Part shown: positions 5,192 to 6,691 of the stretch, one piece after another
Position numbering within the stretch: position 1 is the stretch's first letter
Layout of the letters: each line of letters opens with the position of its first letter
DNA from: an uncultured bacterium
GTDB lineage: Bacteria > Bacteroidota > Bacteroidia > Bacteroidales > Bacteroidaceae
NCBI GenBank assembly: GCA_905215655.1
Contig: CAJMQT010000102.1
Location: 1 to 6,691, forward strand
Direction of reading: 5' to 3'
DNA length: 6,691 bases
Translations under genes and position numbers: made by a program
Notes under the pieces: generated by a model
The model's input: the letters and a program-made list of their open reading frames with translations, nothing else
The model's database searches: none
What the model was told of the DNA's origin: nothing

Positions 5192-6016
5192 ATGATAACA
5201 AGAAAATTATTGCTGGCGGCGCTGGCGGCAGTAACCCTCACGCCCGCAAACGCGCAGAAGAGTTTTGAAACGCCGCTGTGGCAGGGACAACCGGCGGTGA
5301 AAAGCACCAACACCGCCGACACGGCGAAGATAAAAGTGTTCCTACCCAAAAAGGAGGAGGCTACGGGCAGAGCCGTGGTGATATGCCCCGGAGGCGGATA
5401 CCAGCACCTCGCCATGAACCACGAGGGCTACGACTGGGCGCCGTTCTTCAACAACATGGGCATAGCCGTCGTGGTGTTGAAGTACCGTATGCCCGCGGGC
5501 GACCACCGTGTGCCCGTCGCCGACGCCGAAGAAGCGATACGCCTCGTGCGCCGCAACGCCTCGGCATGGAACATCAACCCCGACGACGTTGGTATCATGG
5601 GCTCGTCGGCAGGAGGACACTTGGCGTCGACAATAGCGACACACAGCGACAAAGACGCACGCCCAAACTTCCAGATACTCTTCTATCCCGTGATAACGAT
5701 GGAGCCGGACATCACGCACAAAGGCTCGCACGACAACTTCCTCGGACCGAAAGCGAAGAAAAAGGAGGAGCAGAAATACAGCAACGACACGCAGGTGACC
5801 CGCATAACGCCACGCGCCTTCATCGTTCTTAGCGACGACGACCGCGCCGTTCTGCCTGCCAACGGCGTGAACTATTACATCGAACTGTACCGTCACGACG
5901 TGCCCGCCACGCTCCATGTCTACCCCTCGGGCGGACACGGATGGGGCAACCGCGACGGCTTCAAATATCATAACGAGATGCAGCTCGAGCTGAAAGCCTG
6001 GCTGAGAAGCTTTTAA
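5192..6016 (+). CDS. Secreted alpha/beta-hydrolase esterase (BD-FAE / acetyl-esterase-like)
   Basis: This is a complete 274-residue protein of typical length for single-domain Aes/BD-FAE-type esterases. Residues 1-21 form a signal peptide (ANA|Q), so it acts in the periplasm or beyond. PGGGY at 66-70 corresponds to the oxyanion-hole motif (HGGG in relatives). GSSAG at 137-141 is the nucleophile elbow with Ser139. The acid is probably D217 in LSDDDRAV, and the base is H249 in GGHGW. All three catalytic elements are present in the right order, so it should be active. The family hydrolyses acetyl, feruloyl or similar esters on plant polysaccharides. Divergent pectate lyases suggest an ester carried by pectin, but xylan or another glycan is equally possible from sequence. 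The start is supported by the signal peptide and promoter position. No C-terminal sorting signal or lipobox is visible. Confidence 0.92.
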   Translation: MITRKLLLAALAAVTLTPANAQKSFETPLWQGQPAVKSTNTADTAKIKVFLPKKEEATGRAVVICPGGGYQHLAMNHEGYDWAPFFNNMGIAVVVLKYRMPAGDHRVPVADAEEAIRLVRRNASAWNINPDDVGIMGSSAGGHLASTIATHSDKDARPNFQILFYPVITMEPDITHKGSHDNFLGPKAKKKEEQKYSNDTQVTRITPRAFIVLSDDDRAVLPANGVNYYIELYRHDVPATLHVYPSGGHGWGNRDGFKYHNEMQLELKAWLRSF

Positions 6017-6030
6017 AGCCAGCGATATTG

Positions 6031-6044
6031 AAACATATATGTTT
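6031..6044. other. A/T-rich perfect palindrome after the esterase gene
   Basis: AAACATATATGTTT is a perfect 14-bp palindrome 14 bp after the esterase stop, followed on the plus strand by CTAAAAAATAAG. It is too A/T-rich and lacks the U-run of a standard intrinsic terminator. It may act as a weak terminator, an mRNA 3' end or a protein-binding site. None of these is demonstrated. Confidence 0.35.
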
Positions 6045-6088
6045 TCTAAAAAATAAGAAGAAAGCATAAAACATCGGCAACATCCTAC

Positions 6089-6116
6089 GTTGTCTCGAAT
6101 AATTTTATTTACTTTG
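6089..6116 (+). promoter_or_regulatory. Weak candidate promoter for the superoxide reductase gene
   Basis: TTACTTTG at 6109-6116 differs from TAnnTTTG at one position. GTTG at 6089-6092 is a loose -33 candidate with a 16-nt spacer. The 164-bp gap from the esterase stop, the unrelated function and the low GC of this stretch favour a separate promoter here, but the match is imperfect. Confidence 0.35.
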
Positions 6117-6167
6117 GCTCAGCAAAAGGATATATTCCCGATAACAAATAATAATTACACAAAAAAG

Positions 6168-6173
6168 AAAGGA
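6168..6173 (+). promoter_or_regulatory. Shine-Dalgarno-like site of the superoxide reductase gene
   Basis: AAAGGA lies 7 nt before ATG 6181. It is the only clear Shine-Dalgarno among the four genes here; the others have A/T-rich leaders without one. It fixes the start and suggests stronger or different translation initiation. Confidence 0.6.
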
Positions 6174-6180
6174 AACCATT

Positions 6181-6558
6181 ATGACAAAGCGAAATGAAGT
6201 TTACCGCTGCTCCGTCTGCGGCAACATCGTAGAGGTTTTACACGCCTCGGGTGGCACACTGTCATGCTGCGGTCAGCCGATGACGCTGCTCAAAGAGAAC
6301 AACGTTGACGCCGCAACAGAAAAACACGTGCCCGTAATAGAGAAAATCGACGGCGGTTATAAGGTGAAAGTGGGAGAGGTGGAGCACCCGATGCTCGACA
6401 ACCACTACATCGAATGGATCGAACTGCTCGAAGAAGACAAGATACAGCGCAAGCATCTCAAACCGGGAGAAAAGCCCGAAGCTGTGTTCAAGACCGACAG
6501 CACCGACGTATCGGCACGCGAATACTGCAATCTGCACGGACAGTGGAAGTCGAAATAA
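6181..6558 (+). CDS. dfx: Desulfoferrodoxin (two-iron superoxide reductase)
   Basis: This is a complete 125-residue protein, the usual length for class I (2Fe) desulfoferrodoxins. The N-terminal desulforedoxin-like domain has C10, C13, C29 and C30 (CSVCG and CCGQPM), the four ligands of the rubredoxin-like iron centre I. The catalytic domain has E47-K48-H49, H69, H75, C116 and H119. These are the known lid and gating residues and the His4Cys ligands of centre II, at the same numbers I recall for the Desulfovibrio/Desulfarculus enzymes. It reduces superoxide to hydrogen peroxide without making oxygen, in the cytoplasm, taking electrons from rubredoxin or a similar donor. No signal peptide is present. 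It has its own Shine-Dalgarno and a weak candidate promoter, and does not appear functionally tied to the pectin genes. No rubredoxin or rubrerythrin gene is visible within the window. Confidence 0.97.
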   Translation: MTKRNEVYRCSVCGNIVEVLHASGGTLSCCGQPMTLLKENNVDAATEKHVPVIEKIDGGYKVKVGEVEHPMLDNHYIEWIELLEEDKIQRKHLKPGEKPEAVFKTDSTDVSAREYCNLHGQWKSK

Positions 6559-6691
6559 GGCGCTGAAAAGATTTGGGAATTATAGAAAATCCTGAATTTC
6601 AGACCGCAACGAATAATAACATATATCAAATAACGGAATAATCCACGATGTAGGGACATGCCTTTGGCATGTTCAAACGCGTAAAGCATTG
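6559..6691. other. Intergenic tail after the superoxide reductase gene
   Basis: A/T-rich sequence continues to the right edge with no credible gene. CTGAATTTCAG (6592-6602) is a small dyad, and a stronger hairpin lies at 6654-6674. Neither is followed by a T-run, so I see no clear intrinsic terminator before the edge. Confidence 0.5.
6654..6674. repeat. REP-like hairpin
   Basis: Arms 6654-6662 and 6666-6674 pair over nine positions, with one G-U at 6655/6673, around a TTT loop. The core is ACATGCC/GGCATGT. It is preceded by TAGG and not followed by a T-run. The form GTAGGGACATGCC...GGCATGT resembles dispersed palindromic intergenic repeats. Whether it is repeated in this genome cannot be seen from one copy. 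Confidence 0.5.

Noticed and set aside
5059..5415. A 118-codon minus-strand frame across the esterase start and promoter
   Set aside because: It covers promoter dyads and the antisense of the signal peptide, and has no promoter or ribosome site of its own.
5342..6067. A 241-codon minus-strand open frame opposite the esterase
   Set aside because: The plus-strand frame has a signal peptide, GSSAG elbow, Asp and His in order. The antisense frame has nothing recognisable.

Overview
The window looks like chromosomal DNA from a member of the Bacteroidota, most likely an order Bacteroidales organism close to Prevotella. Four things point that way. Promoter-like boxes have the TAnnTTTG form used by the Bacteroidota primary sigma factor. 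Three of the four genes lack a Shine-Dalgarno sequence and have A/T-rich leaders. The secreted proteins carry signal peptides with Gln just after the predicted cleavage site. One protein ends in a type IX secretion (T9SS) type A sorting signal. The genus is an inference.

Layout. On the minus strand, reading right to left, a two-gene unit encodes secreted pectate-lyase-like proteins. The upstream gene (4546 to 2435) is a complete multidomain PL1 lyase. It is followed after 22 bp by a second PL1-type lyase with calcium-binding and InlB/Flg_new-type repeat modules (2412 to 1), which runs off the left edge. Divergently, on the plus strand, lies a secreted alpha/beta-hydrolase esterase (5192-6016). 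After a 164-bp gap comes a cytoplasmic two-iron desulfoferrodoxin (superoxide reductase, 6181-6558).

The 645-bp divergent intergenic region (4547-5191) is the least ordinary part. From left to right it holds the lyase promoter and leader; an array of 22-bp units that can form small dyads (4779-4888); two oppositely oriented blocks of heptamers (4911-4945 and 5002-5050) around three 9-bp units; and the esterase promoter region. That last region contains a 32-nt near-perfect inverted repeat enclosing one promoter-like -7 box, and a second dyad overlapping the -33 box of another.

How the genes may work together. The two lyases would cleave homogalacturonan outside the cell or at its surface. 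The esterase could remove acetyl or other ester groups that block lyase action. This makes a small pectin-degradation cluster, although no SusC/SusD pair, transporter or regulator is visible here. The superoxide reductase is probably an unrelated oxidative-stress gene with its own promoter. No mobile element gene, CRISPR array, tRNA or rRNA was recognised.
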